A stretch of 10,865 nucleotides of DNA from Tritrichomonas foetus. Lineage: Eukaryota > Parabasalia > Tritrichomonadida > Tritrichomonadidae. The first letter of the stretch is position 1. Every line of letters begins with the position of its first letter. Under the pieces are notes generated by a model that ran no database searches, had not been told where the DNA came from, and saw only the letters and a program-made list of their open reading frames with translations. The DNA is taken from assembly GCA_001839685.1 (NCBI GenBank), contig MLAK01001151.1:11199-22063 (forward strand). Reading direction: 5' to 3'. The position numbers were made by a program, and so were the translations under genes. Below, piece by piece: positions 1 to 6,588 of the stretch.

Positions 1-22
1 AATTGCCGAATGAGAGTTGTAA

Positions 23-313
23 AGAACGTCTTCACTCAATATCCCCTTCAAATATGCAATGGAATTTACATGTGTAACGGAAATGTGGAACAGTGCTATG
101 AGATACAGTAAATGGGAACAGTTTGCACACCTTGCCAAACGGATCACGTNTATTGGGAACAGCGAATCAAATTGTGAAAGAACTTTATCAAGACAAAGAC
201 ACATCGCTGGAATTCATGGAACAAGATATAAGTGTCCAACTATGAAAGCACGATTACGTATTCAAAGTGCATCAAACACACTTTTTATGCACAAACCATT
301 TCTTCTGCATTAA
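23..313 (+). pseudogene. Remnant of a hAT-like transposase, C-terminal dimerisation region
   Basis: The frame is open from just after a stop (20-22) to the TAA at 311-313, and another in-frame stop lies at 11-13, so nothing upstream in this frame continues. The translation carries a pattern like the hATC dimerisation region of hAT transposases: a hydrophobic helix with LAKRI, then GNSESNCERTLSRQR and, further on, MKARLRIQ. The Ser-x-x-Cys-Glu-Arg core followed by a Ser and basic residues is the part I recognise. The catalytic DDE region and the zinc-finger N-terminus are absent, because of the window edge, a frameshift, or both. Base 150 is an n, giving an unknown residue just before the motif, so an assembly error cannot be excluded. 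I take it as a dead or truncated element copy. The family assignment is from memory of the motif and is moderate at best. Confidence 0.5.
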
Positions 314-401
314 ACAAAGGATGTTTCATCTCATATATATTTTCTTAATGAATAAAAAAAAAACGTGTGATATAAAATGCTAATTTACCTATAAATTCTT
401 G

Positions 402-438
402 TGCCCACGATTTTCGATTTTCAAAATCATTTTGGGCA
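402..438. repeat. Imperfect inverted repeat (potential hairpin)
   Basis: The left arm begins TGCCCACGATTTT at 402 and the right arm at 423-438 reads AAAATCATTTTGGGCA. The outer TGCCC/GGGCA and inner GATTTT/AAAATC blocks pair, with an unequal middle and a loop of about eight bases. It stands out because it is one of the few G/C-containing symmetric elements in the gap. Whether it is a transposon terminus, a structured RNA end or chance is not decidable here. Confidence 0.4.
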
Positions 439-495
439 TAAGCGCGAACCCTAGTCTACTTGCTCCCTTTGACAAAAGTAGATTAATCATTTGAT

Positions 496-509
496 ATCGA
501 ATATTCGAT
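496..509. repeat. Perfect 14-base palindrome
   Basis: ATCGAATATTCGAT reads the same on both strands. It lies about 140 bases upstream of the initiator at 646-650. It could be a site for a dimeric DNA-binding protein, but no partner or second copy is seen. Confidence 0.4.
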
Positions 510-645
510 GCATTAATAGAAAAAGTTGGGATGTCAATCTTCCAGTATATAGAAATATACATATTTTTTGAATGCCTCTTTTCAATTTGTGAAAACGAAA
601 TCCATTTTTGAGTGATCTTCAATTCAAATATTCACACTTTTCCTT

Positions 646-654
646 TCATTTTTC
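646..654 (+). promoter_or_regulatory. Trichomonad-type initiator (Inr), TCATTTTTC
   Basis: TCATTTTTC fits the core TCA(Py)(T/A) of the initiator described in Trichomonas vaginalis, where transcription starts at the A (here 648) and the ATG usually follows within about 5-20 bases. The first ATG downstream is at 662, 14 bases after the A, which opens a 30-codon frame ending at 752-754. The long frame starts at 754. So this is probably the promoter of the gene at 754-1518, but the translation start or a small intron needs resolving. Confidence 0.5.
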
Positions 655-753
655 TGTATTCATGGATTTTTCAATAATTTTTGAACCCAATAGTTTTATT
701 CAATATTCAATATTTTTCTCAAATTCTGAATCAGAACTACTAACGAAGATCTA

Positions 754-1518
754 ATGATAGGCGTAGTTGATATCGTCAATGGTAGTGGATTTGCTGAAGA
801 GAATCCTTCCTCTCTTTTAGGCGCAAAAACAAATGCCCGCCAACATTATCAATTCCGTTTTTCGCAAACCCTGTCATCAAAAACAATCTACCGTATGAAA
901 ATGGCGCCGACAAAGAAAAATAAAACCGCTCCCGAAAAGCTCGTTCAAAAAACTTCCCGTGAATTCGAAAATACACATATGAGTACGATTCTCCCGCCGT
1001 CTTTCCACACGACTGCCGAAGTTCACGAAATTCGATTGAGGGCACCTGGGCTTGCTCCTTCGAAAAATTCGAGACAATCTTTTCCATCAAGTAAATATCA
1101 TAATTCCCCAAGTAATACAAACCGTCATGACTCACTTAATACAATGAATTTTGGGAATGATAGAAAGCTTGGACAGACAAAATCATCAAAAAATCTTGAG
1201 ACGCTTTCTGCTCTGAATGATAAATTGTCAACCACTTCACCAAAGCAGAGGCTTTTGTATCATTCAACTAAAGCAGAAGCATGCAAATCAGCTCAAGAGA
1301 AGAAAGAAAGTCAAGAAAATCCCGATAATAAGAATGATTGTTCAGATGATCGAAAAGAAGAATCAAAGAATTTGAAAACGATCGATGTTCAAGAAGTAGG
1401 ACCTCATTTGAAGCTACATCAACAATCCGAAAGAATTGTATACAAGCCAGTTATTCTTGTAACTCCGGCAGATCCAGATGCGCCTTGCTCAGCTGATAAT
1501 CCAAATCAGACCGCTTAG
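754..1518 (+). CDS. Unrecognised basic, largely disordered protein
   Basis: This frame encodes 254 residues that I do not recognise. The composition is polar and low in hydrophobic residues: Ser, Lys, Asn, Gln and Thr dominate, a Lys/Glu/Asp-rich stretch covers about residues 180-215, and no signal peptide, membrane segment or globular domain is evident. The only hydrophobic stretch is near the C-terminus (VYKPVILVTP, about 229-238). The start is uncertain. ATG 754 is the first in frame; ATGs at 895 and 901 would give a protein beginning MAPTKKNK. A good initiator sits at 646-650 with an ATG at 662 in a different frame, so a short intron or a frameshift could add an N-terminus. The stop is TAG, and a TAAA motif that could serve polyadenylation lies at 1561-1564. 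It faces the gene at 1782-3377 tail to tail. I prefer this strand over the 119-codon antisense frame because of length, composition and the initiator. Confidence 0.6.
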   Translation: MIGVVDIVNGSGFAEENPSSLLGAKTNARQHYQFRFSQTLSSKTIYRMKMAPTKKNKTAPEKLVQKTSREFENTHMSTILPPSFHTTAEVHEIRLRAPGLAPSKNSRQSFPSSKYHNSPSNTNRHDSLNTMNFGNDRKLGQTKSSKNLETLSALNDKLSTTSPKQRLLYHSTKAEACKSAQEKKESQENPDNKNDCSDDRKEESKNLKTIDVQEVGPHLKLHQQSERIVYKPVILVTPADPDAPCSADNPNQTA

Positions 1519-1666
1519 AAATCCATTCGTTTTTGATTCTATTATCAAATATTCTTGTTATAAACTCTTTTTTTCATCAAATTGTTTCTCATAATCTAAT
1601 TATTATTGTATAATCACGTTAAAGGGAGTTGATGTGAACAAAAATTTGAAATTTTCACTTCAATCC

Positions 1667-1676
1667 TTCACGTGAA
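1667..1676. repeat. 10-base palindrome TTCACGTGAA with E-box core
   Basis: A perfect palindrome with a CACGTG core, in the gap between two converging genes. A nearby sequence (about 1633-1657) is also roughly symmetric, running from GTGAA to TTCAC. A role in transcript ends or protein binding is possible, but nothing supports one over chance. Confidence 0.3.
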
Positions 1677-1730
1677 TCTAATTTCATAGAAGTCAATGTA
1701 ATTATCAAACAATAAGAAGAAAAAGTGTAA

Positions 1731-1760
1731 GAGGAGAGAGAGAGAATGAAGAATGAAGTA
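1731..1760. repeat. Purine tract with short GA repeat
   Basis: The top strand is almost all purine here, with an uninterrupted GA run of about six units (1734-1745) followed by GAATGAAGAATGAAG. It is a simple-sequence tract just beyond the 3' end of the minus-strand gene at 1782-3377. Confidence 0.6.
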
Positions 1761-1781
1761 ACTTTACATGTGATATTATCC

Positions 1782-3377
1782 TTAGTATGTTTCTGATGGA
1801 TCTACATCAACAACCGGTTGCTTTACTGGTTTTTGTGGTGGCCCATCCATATTTGCAAGCATGTCTAAATCTGTTGTTGATGGAGTACCACTTCCTTTCC
1901 TAAATTTAGCTCTCATTTCTGCAACTGTAGGTTTCCTGTTTCTTGCTGACGAAGATCTTCCACTTGATTGTCCAGAATTGTCTGCACTTCCACCTTCTTC
2001 AATCATAAGAATTGTTGTTTTGACATCATCAAGCATATGCTTCACGTCAACTTTATCAATTGGTGTTTTTTCTAATTCTTCTTTCATTTTTGGATCAACG
2101 TCGCGTGTAATCTTGAATCTTTTACCCAACATTTCACAACATCTTCCACATGCAACAACTGTAGATGCAGACAAAGAAATAGATTTATTAATCCAATCGA
2201 TTTCTAATGGAAGAATGGTTGTGTAGAATCTCATAATTAAGAAAATACGACGAATATATTTGCTTTTACAGTCAGAAAAGTAAATAAATTGGAAACTTCG
2301 CTTAATGAAAAGCGGTGCCCATGTTTTTAGATCAAGAAGATCTTTAAATTTCGTAAGAGGACGAAGAAGGACACGTGCTGCAGCATTTCCAAGTATTTTA
2401 TGTGTGCATGCAGTCTTAAACAAATACTGAAAAACATCAGTTGGTTGTTTAACAACAGGAAGACGCAAAATTCGAGAAATCATGCCAAGATCACATTGAT
2501 CTACGATTCCTTGATCAATTATCGTTATACAAAGTGTGACAAATCCAAATTCCGGTGGCTGTATCGTCATTGCAAAACGAATTGATGGGGTATGCAACAA
2601 AGATGGTGGTGGATTGTTTGTAATGAGCTTCAGCAGCCAAGTTGCTTGAGTATGACCATCCAGCTTTTCCATTGTGCACTTATATAAGTTTGTAGCAGCA
2701 CGAAAAGCAGCAATACTAATTGTAAGATTAGAATTTTGCATAATTCTAAGTAATCTGTTCCACATCAAACGGTGGAATACATTAAATCTGAGAATTTTGT
2801 CTGGATAATCAATTATTAGCTTGCAAAGGAATTGAAAGAGATTAATACGTGATGTCATTTGTTCTTCATTATCAAGTGGTAAGGATTCGATCATTGGATA
2901 ATAATGATCAAATAAGAAATCCAAAGACCCATCAAATGAAGCCATTGCTGTTTTACAAGGCGCGACGACTTTTGATCGGTTTTTGAACAACATTTCTAAA
3001 GCATTTACAAATATGTGTGGAGTTGCTAAGCAGTCGGCAAACTGCCAGATTAAAAACATGGCATTCGAAGATTTAGGTGAAGCGATGATAAACGAAATGA
3101 CATCTTCTGGAGTTGTTCCGAGCAATTTATTTTGGATTTCGTAGAGTTTGTTGACGAATGAAGAAAAGTCGGTGATGGGCGATGGACAGTCGCGCGTTGC
3201 AGATAATGTGTTAATGACTATTTCGATTGATTGCCAATATTCAGCGTTATCGGTGATGTCATACACCAAAGAATGAACGATTGGACTCATTTTTTCCCAT
3301 ATCTTATTCATATCTTCAATACTTGGAGTTTTGGAGATATCTGCATCTGTGAAATTTTTCCACCACTGGGCGTTCAT
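1782..3377 (-). CDS. Unrecognised all-helical (ARM/HEAT-like) protein
   Basis: The 531-residue product is intact from ATG to TAA, but I cannot assign a family. Residues about 20-425 look like successive amphipathic helices with regularly spaced Leu, Ile and Phe, frequent Trp and Cys, and short polar turns, which is the look of an alpha-solenoid (armadillo/HEAT-type) scaffold. A cysteine cluster, CGRCC, occurs at 410-414 but has no second half that would make a zinc site. Residues about 462-531 change abruptly to a Gly/Ser-rich, then basic (RKPTVAEMRAKFRKG, 481-495) and Pro-rich tail, probably disordered and suited to binding a partner or being phosphorylated. There is no signal peptide or membrane span. 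A TAAA motif (minus-strand sense) at 1763-1766 follows the stop by about 16 bases. No clear initiator is seen near the start. An interaction scaffold is a guess from the fold only. Confidence 0.85.
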   Translation of the reverse strand: MNAQWWKNFTDADISKTPSIEDMNKIWEKMSPIVHSLVYDITDNAEYWQSIEIVINTLSATRDCPSPITDFSSFVNKLYEIQNKLLGTTPEDVISFIIASPKSSNAMFLIWQFADCLATPHIFVNALEMLFKNRSKVVAPCKTAMASFDGSLDFLFDHYYPMIESLPLDNEEQMTSRINLFQFLCKLIIDYPDKILRFNVFHRLMWNRLLRIMQNSNLTISIAAFRAATNLYKCTMEKLDGHTQATWLLKLITNNPPPSLLHTPSIRFAMTIQPPEFGFVTLCITIIDQGIVDQCDLGMISRILRLPVVKQPTDVFQYLFKTACTHKILGNAAARVLLRPLTKFKDLLDLKTWAPLFIKRSFQFIYFSDCKSKYIRRIFLIMRFYTTILPLEIDWINKSISLSASTVVACGRCCEMLGKRFKITRDVDPKMKEELEKTPIDKVDVKHMLDDVKTTILMIEEGGSADNSGQSSGRSSSARNRKPTVAEMRAKFRKGSGTPSTTDLDMLANMDGPPQKPVKQPVVDVDPSETY

Positions 3378-3708
3378 TAATTTTTTAAAAAATACGTTAA
3401 ATAAAAAAAAGTTTAACTTTTTTGATAATTTTATAAATTTTCAAATACAAGCATCATTAATACGAATTTCTCAAATCATACCATTCTAATATGATATCAC
3501 ACAAATTATACTGCATGATTTTCTAAAGTGTTGTGATGTTTTCCTAAATTTCCAAAAATGATATTTTATTAATTGATCCTAAATAAATTTAGGAATATTC
3601 TATAATGTGAAAATGTGTATAATAACAAATAATAGATAAAGCATGATTGGTAAGAGAAAATATTCAAATAAAAAAAATATAAGCATGATTCTATAATTTA
3701 TCAAACAA
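3378..3708. other. AT-rich intergenic region
   Basis: This is the gap between the 3' end of the deubiquitinase gene and the start of the helical-repeat gene, both on the minus strand. It is very AT-rich with A and T runs. A 65-codon minus-strand frame at 3600-3797 overlaps the deubiquitinase in another frame and looks spurious. A TAAA motif (minus-strand sense) at 3697-3700 could serve the deubiquitinase transcript. I find no textbook initiator for the gene starting at 3377. Confidence 0.5.
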
Positions 3709-4725
3709 TTATTTTCTTTCGCACTCTTCATAAAAAAGAAGATAAGCTGAAGGTGAAGAAGGACCCTTTCCTTCACCAACAGCGAAAAATTCTTCAACTT
3801 GGTGATTGTCCAAAATGTTCAAAGTTGCATCACTCGCTAGAATCCATTTTTCATGAATCAACATCACTGCAATGAAATGGCCGCATGATAATTCTGCACC
3901 AATGTGAACAACAATTGATTTTAATTCATAATGTTTTGAATTTAAATCAATTGCAGATGGAAAAGGAATATGTTGATGCAATTTATTCATTATACCAGTG
4001 TTTTTATCGAATTCAAACCTTTGGAGTTGAAAAACTACAACAGGCGGAGTTTTGGAATAATTTAATTGAATTTTCATTTCTTGCTGAATGTTACATTTTT
4101 TGCATATTCTTTTTCCTTCACCTTGAAGGAACTCTGGTTGTTGTGAAGCTTTTAAACGTGAGTTGAGACTTCTCCTCTCTTTGATTGAAAGATAAAAACA
4201 ATTAAAATCTTCTTCTGTTTTCGAAGTGTAGCCGCACATCAAACATTGTTGTGATGTGATTGAATGAGAATTGAACAAATCTGAAAAGGGGGAAAATTGT
4301 GTATTCAATTTTTGATTTATTTCATTGATCGTCTCATCGAAGGATGAAAGAAGATAAACAAAAAACTCGTGGGAATCATGTTGAACGCCTATTTTGAAAG
4401 AAGGAACTCGGTTAACAATTTCTTCTAAGAATTCTTTAGGTGCAATTAAAATTTCTCTAGTTTTGGAAATTAATTTTTGTTGATATATTTTGATTAAGTG
4501 ATATAATGGCGTATTTTTAATGGTGTCAATATTTTGACTTTGTGCATCAAGTGCGTCTATGATACTACTGAAAAAGTTAGTGACTTTCGATGAATTTAAT
4601 AAGGATTGGATTAAACTGTTTGCGTAACATGTGTTTCCTAAATTTTTGAGTTTCATTAAGTGGATACTTTTCGGGAAATTTGGTCCAAGCTCATCTACGA
4701 CTAATTTAGATGAGCTGTTCCCCAT
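3709..4725 (-). CDS. Ubiquitin-specific protease, USP12/USP46 type (peptidase family C19)
   Basis: This is a cysteine protease that removes ubiquitin from proteins. The 338 residues form almost nothing but the USP catalytic domain. The Cys box has LGNTCYANS with nucleophile Cys33; QHDSHEFF lies at 115-122; two CxxC pairs (Cys161/164 and Cys208/211) would bind zinc in the fingers; the His box has CGHFIAV with His283, followed by a likely third catalytic residue Asp299; and the C-terminus ends in AYLLFYEE. The general order, the short length (animal USP12/46 are about 370 residues), the leading MG-x-x-x-S followed by ELGPNFP, and the EEFF...LLFY end match USP12/46, which are activated by the WD-repeat proteins UAF1/WDR48 and WDR20. 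I chose ATG 4725: the frame extends up to a TTG at 4758 but has no other ATG. This start exposes MGNSSSK, a good N-myristoylation signal. The His box has Phe where Tyr is usual. It is divergent from the MCM-BP gene, 175 bases away. Confidence 0.93.
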   Translation of the reverse strand: MGNSSSKLVVDELGPNFPKSIHLMKLKNLGNTCYANSLIQSLLNSSKVTNFFSSIIDALDAQSQNIDTIKNTPLYHLIKIYQQKLISKTREILIAPKEFLEEIVNRVPSFKIGVQHDSHEFFVYLLSSFDETINEINQKLNTQFSPFSDLFNSHSITSQQCLMCGYTSKTEEDFNCFYLSIKERRSLNSRLKASQQPEFLQGEGKRICKKCNIQQEMKIQLNYSKTPPVVVFQLQRFEFDKNTGIMNKLHQHIPFPSAIDLNSKHYELKSIVVHIGAELSCGHFIAVMLIHEKWILASDATLNILDNHQVEEFFAVGEGKGPSSPSAYLLFYEECERK

Positions 4726-4836
4726 ATTTAAATAAACGTGCCCTTTCAACACGATCAATTTTTAATGGTTTATCTGGCCTATTTTTCAATGTATTAAGCC
4801 ATATTATCAATTAAAAAGTTGTCGACAATTAAATAG

Positions 4837-4856
4837 ATTGAATAGTATTGAATAGT
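4837..4856. repeat. Two tandem copies of ATTGAATAGT
   Basis: The two ten-base units are identical and adjacent, about 30 bases upstream of the initiator of the MCM-BP gene. A preceding AAATAG is a partial third copy of the end of the unit. It may be a protein-binding site, but the base composition makes chance possible. Confidence 0.5.
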
Positions 4857-4885
4857 AGTCAAAGGAATATAATTAATAAACGATC

Positions 4886-4890
4886 TCATT
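4886..4890 (+). promoter_or_regulatory. Initiator (Inr) TCATT of the MCM-BP gene
   Basis: TCATT fits TCA(Py)(T/A), with the presumed start of transcription at A4888 and the ATG 13 bases further on at 4901. That is the spacing known for Trichomonas genes and supports the chosen start codon. Confidence 0.55.
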
Positions 4891-4900
4891 TTGGTCTCAA

Positions 4901-6427
4901 ATGGATTTTACCAAATTTCGAGAGAATCCAAAACAATACATCTCCAATTTAGCCCAAGTAACAGATCAAACACCCGATTTAGGTATCAAAGATCAACTTG
5001 ATAACGTTTTTAATTCAAACCCAGAGTTAATAAATACAATCCCAATTGTTTCAACAATGGGGCACCTAAATATGACAATGCCAGGAACACTAGTTCGCCT
5101 TAGATGTGTTCTTATTAAAAATGCTTATTCAGAATTTATTTTCCATCGCGTTCATCATGAAGGCCGATTTTACACCGCAATTATTAGCGAAGAAGCTCCA
5201 GAAAACTGTCAACTTCCAGATATGCAATCAATGGTTGCACGAAACGTTTACTTGTTTTCATCTGTTCCATCATTCTCAGATTGGATGATCACGGAAATGA
5301 CTCCTGAACACGAACCAGCAAATCCCAACTTAAATATTGAAGAAGTTCAAAAGGTTAATACTCGTTTAATGTTTGAAGAAGCATTTCAAACTCAAGTGAA
5401 AATGTTACATGCAATTTCAGAGAAGCCAGGAATTGTTTATGATGTGATCGGTTTCCTATCAGAGCCAGAACCACTTCGAGTTAATCCATTGGGATTTGAT
5501 ATCCCAGAAGATGATTTTTATTCAACAATTCCTGTTTTTGTCGGACTTACTTCATGTGAAGTGAAATCTTTATATATGCCGGTATTAAATTCACCAGAAC
5601 CATCACTTCCTGAAATTAGAGCACAACTCTTAAACATCTTAGCAGCTGTTTTTGAACCAGTTCAAGCAGAAATCCTTTTATTATGGATGCTCGGTTCTGT
5701 TAAAGCAAGAACACCTGAGATCATTCGAGGTTTGTTTTCATTAAACTTTTTTGGAGCAACACCTGAAATTGCAAATACTTTGACACATCTCTTTAAGTTC
5801 TTGTTCACATCATCAATGTCTATTCCAATGAACTGTAATACATTAAACACGATGCCATTGAATCCATCGGTTGAAAACAATGAATTTCACTCAACACCAT
5901 TCTCAGTTCCACTTGATACAAGACTAATTATTGATGAAACAGGACTTGATGTTGGACAATTTAATGAAATTGGTGTACACAATATAAATATTTTGAAGAA
6001 AATCATTGATGAACAAACTGTTGATTATCTATTTGAAAAAGCTTATTACAATATTAATGTTTCATATCCAGTTTTGGTTTTATCAAAATGTAAATCATTA
6101 CTTGAAACTCAAGTTTGTTTCCCAATTGGAAATGTCAAATCTGCCAATTTAAGTTTGGATCCAACTTTGTTAATACTAATAAGAAAATATTTAGAAAATG
6201 TAAAGAACCTTGATTATGTCATGAGTGACGAAGATAGTAACTTTGTCCAAGAAGCCATAACAAGCATTTTGAAAGCTGACAAAGAAATCCATCCAATAGA
6301 ATTGCACATACTTATGATTATTAATACATTAAATTGTATTTCATTAGGTGCACCGGCTATAACCAAAGAAATTTGGGATCATTCTGTAATGATATTTAAT
6401 GCATTACGTCAACATAAAAGACAATAA
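4901..6427 (+). CDS. MCMBP: Mini-chromosome maintenance complex-binding protein (MCM-BP/ETG1)
   Basis: The 508-residue product is an MCM-BP ortholog. In animals, plants and yeasts this protein binds MCM subunits, is linked to unloading of the MCM2-7 helicase from chromatin late in S phase and to handling of newly made MCM proteins, and is nuclear. Several blocks match the family in order: LVRLRCVL near 64-71 (first conserved region after a helical N-terminus), VYDVIGFLS at 179-187, the pair RLIIDETGLDVGQ (341-353) and GVHNINIL (358-365), and the C-terminal region with LIRKYLENVKNLDY (426-439) through KEIWDHSVMIFNALR (489-503). Human MCM-BP is about 640 residues; this one is shorter mainly because acidic and disordered linkers are reduced. 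The ATG follows an initiator by 13 bases. The stop TAA plus the next A forms TAAA, the arrangement described for trichomonad polyadenylation. It converges on the lectin gene at 6589-7869. Confidence 0.93.
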   Translation: MDFTKFRENPKQYISNLAQVTDQTPDLGIKDQLDNVFNSNPELINTIPIVSTMGHLNMTMPGTLVRLRCVLIKNAYSEFIFHRVHHEGRFYTAIISEEAPENCQLPDMQSMVARNVYLFSSVPSFSDWMITEMTPEHEPANPNLNIEEVQKVNTRLMFEEAFQTQVKMLHAISEKPGIVYDVIGFLSEPEPLRVNPLGFDIPEDDFYSTIPVFVGLTSCEVKSLYMPVLNSPEPSLPEIRAQLLNILAAVFEPVQAEILLLWMLGSVKARTPEIIRGLFSLNFFGATPEIANTLTHLFKFLFTSSMSIPMNCNTLNTMPLNPSVENNEFHSTPFSVPLDTRLIIDETGLDVGQFNEIGVHNINILKKIIDEQTVDYLFEKAYYNINVSYPVLVLSKCKSLLETQVCFPIGNVKSANLSLDPTLLILIRKYLENVKNLDYVMSDEDSNFVQEAITSILKADKEIHPIELHILMIINTLNCISLGAPAITKEIWDHSVMIFNALRQHKRQ

Positions 6428-6428
6428 A
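6425..6428 (+). terminator. UAAA polyadenylation motif overlapping the MCM-BP stop codon
   Basis: The stop codon TAA is followed by A, giving TAAA. In Trichomonas vaginalis a UAAA motif overlapping or closely following the stop codon has been described as the polyadenylation signal. In DNA this AT-rich one such match proves little, but nearly every gene here has a TAAA within about 45 bases of its stop. Confidence 0.4.
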
Positions 6429-6588
6429 ACTTGTATCAACATTTTATATTATTCTTTAAATATATCTAAAACTAATATCTTATATTCCTTTCTTCACTCC
6501 ATCTATATAAAGAAAATAATTTAATTCGCAATTTATTCATGGAAAAAAAATTGATAGAGATAGCTTTATAGTAAAACAATTAGTTGCT

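Larger units (their letters stand above)
314..645. other. Intergenic region with clustered short inverted repeats
   Basis: I see no gene here; the 77-codon minus-strand frame at 389-622 looks like chance, with AT-rich composition and no recognisable domain. The stretch does hold an unusual cluster of symmetric sequences: an imperfect inverted repeat at 402-438 (TGCCC...GGGCA arms), a stem of TCTACTT/AAGTAGA at 455-461 and 476-482, GATTAATC at 481-488, and a perfect 14-base palindrome at 496-509. Following directly after a transposase remnant, these could be eroded transposon ends, or simply the symmetry expected in AT-rich DNA. Confidence 0.4.
4726..4900. promoter_or_regulatory. Shared divergent promoter region
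   Basis: This 175-base gap separates two genes transcribed away from each other. It contains a perfect 10-base palindrome TTGTCGACAA at 4819-4828, a tandem pair of ATTGAATAGT at 4837-4856, and an initiator for the rightward gene at 4886-4890. No TCA(Py)(T/A) element is seen close to the leftward start. Confidence 0.5.

Noticed and set aside
389..622. 77-codon minus-strand frame in the left gap
   Set aside because: Short, no recognisable domain, no promoter motif, and it runs across a cluster of inverted repeats.
776..1135. 119-codon minus-strand frame opposite the gene at 754-1518
   Set aside because: It lies wholly inside a longer frame on the other strand, shows no domain, and has no initiator.
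1731..1760. Purine/GA tract as a CRISPR or satellite array
   Set aside because: Only a few dinucleotide units with no spacer structure; simple-sequence tract.
1861..2226. 121-codon plus-strand frame opposite the helical-repeat gene
   Set aside because: Antisense shadow inside a well-supported 531-residue gene.
4726..4758. N-terminal extension of the deubiquitinase to 4758
   Set aside because: The extension begins with TTG, contains no ATG, and would bury the conserved MG-x-x-x-S terminus.
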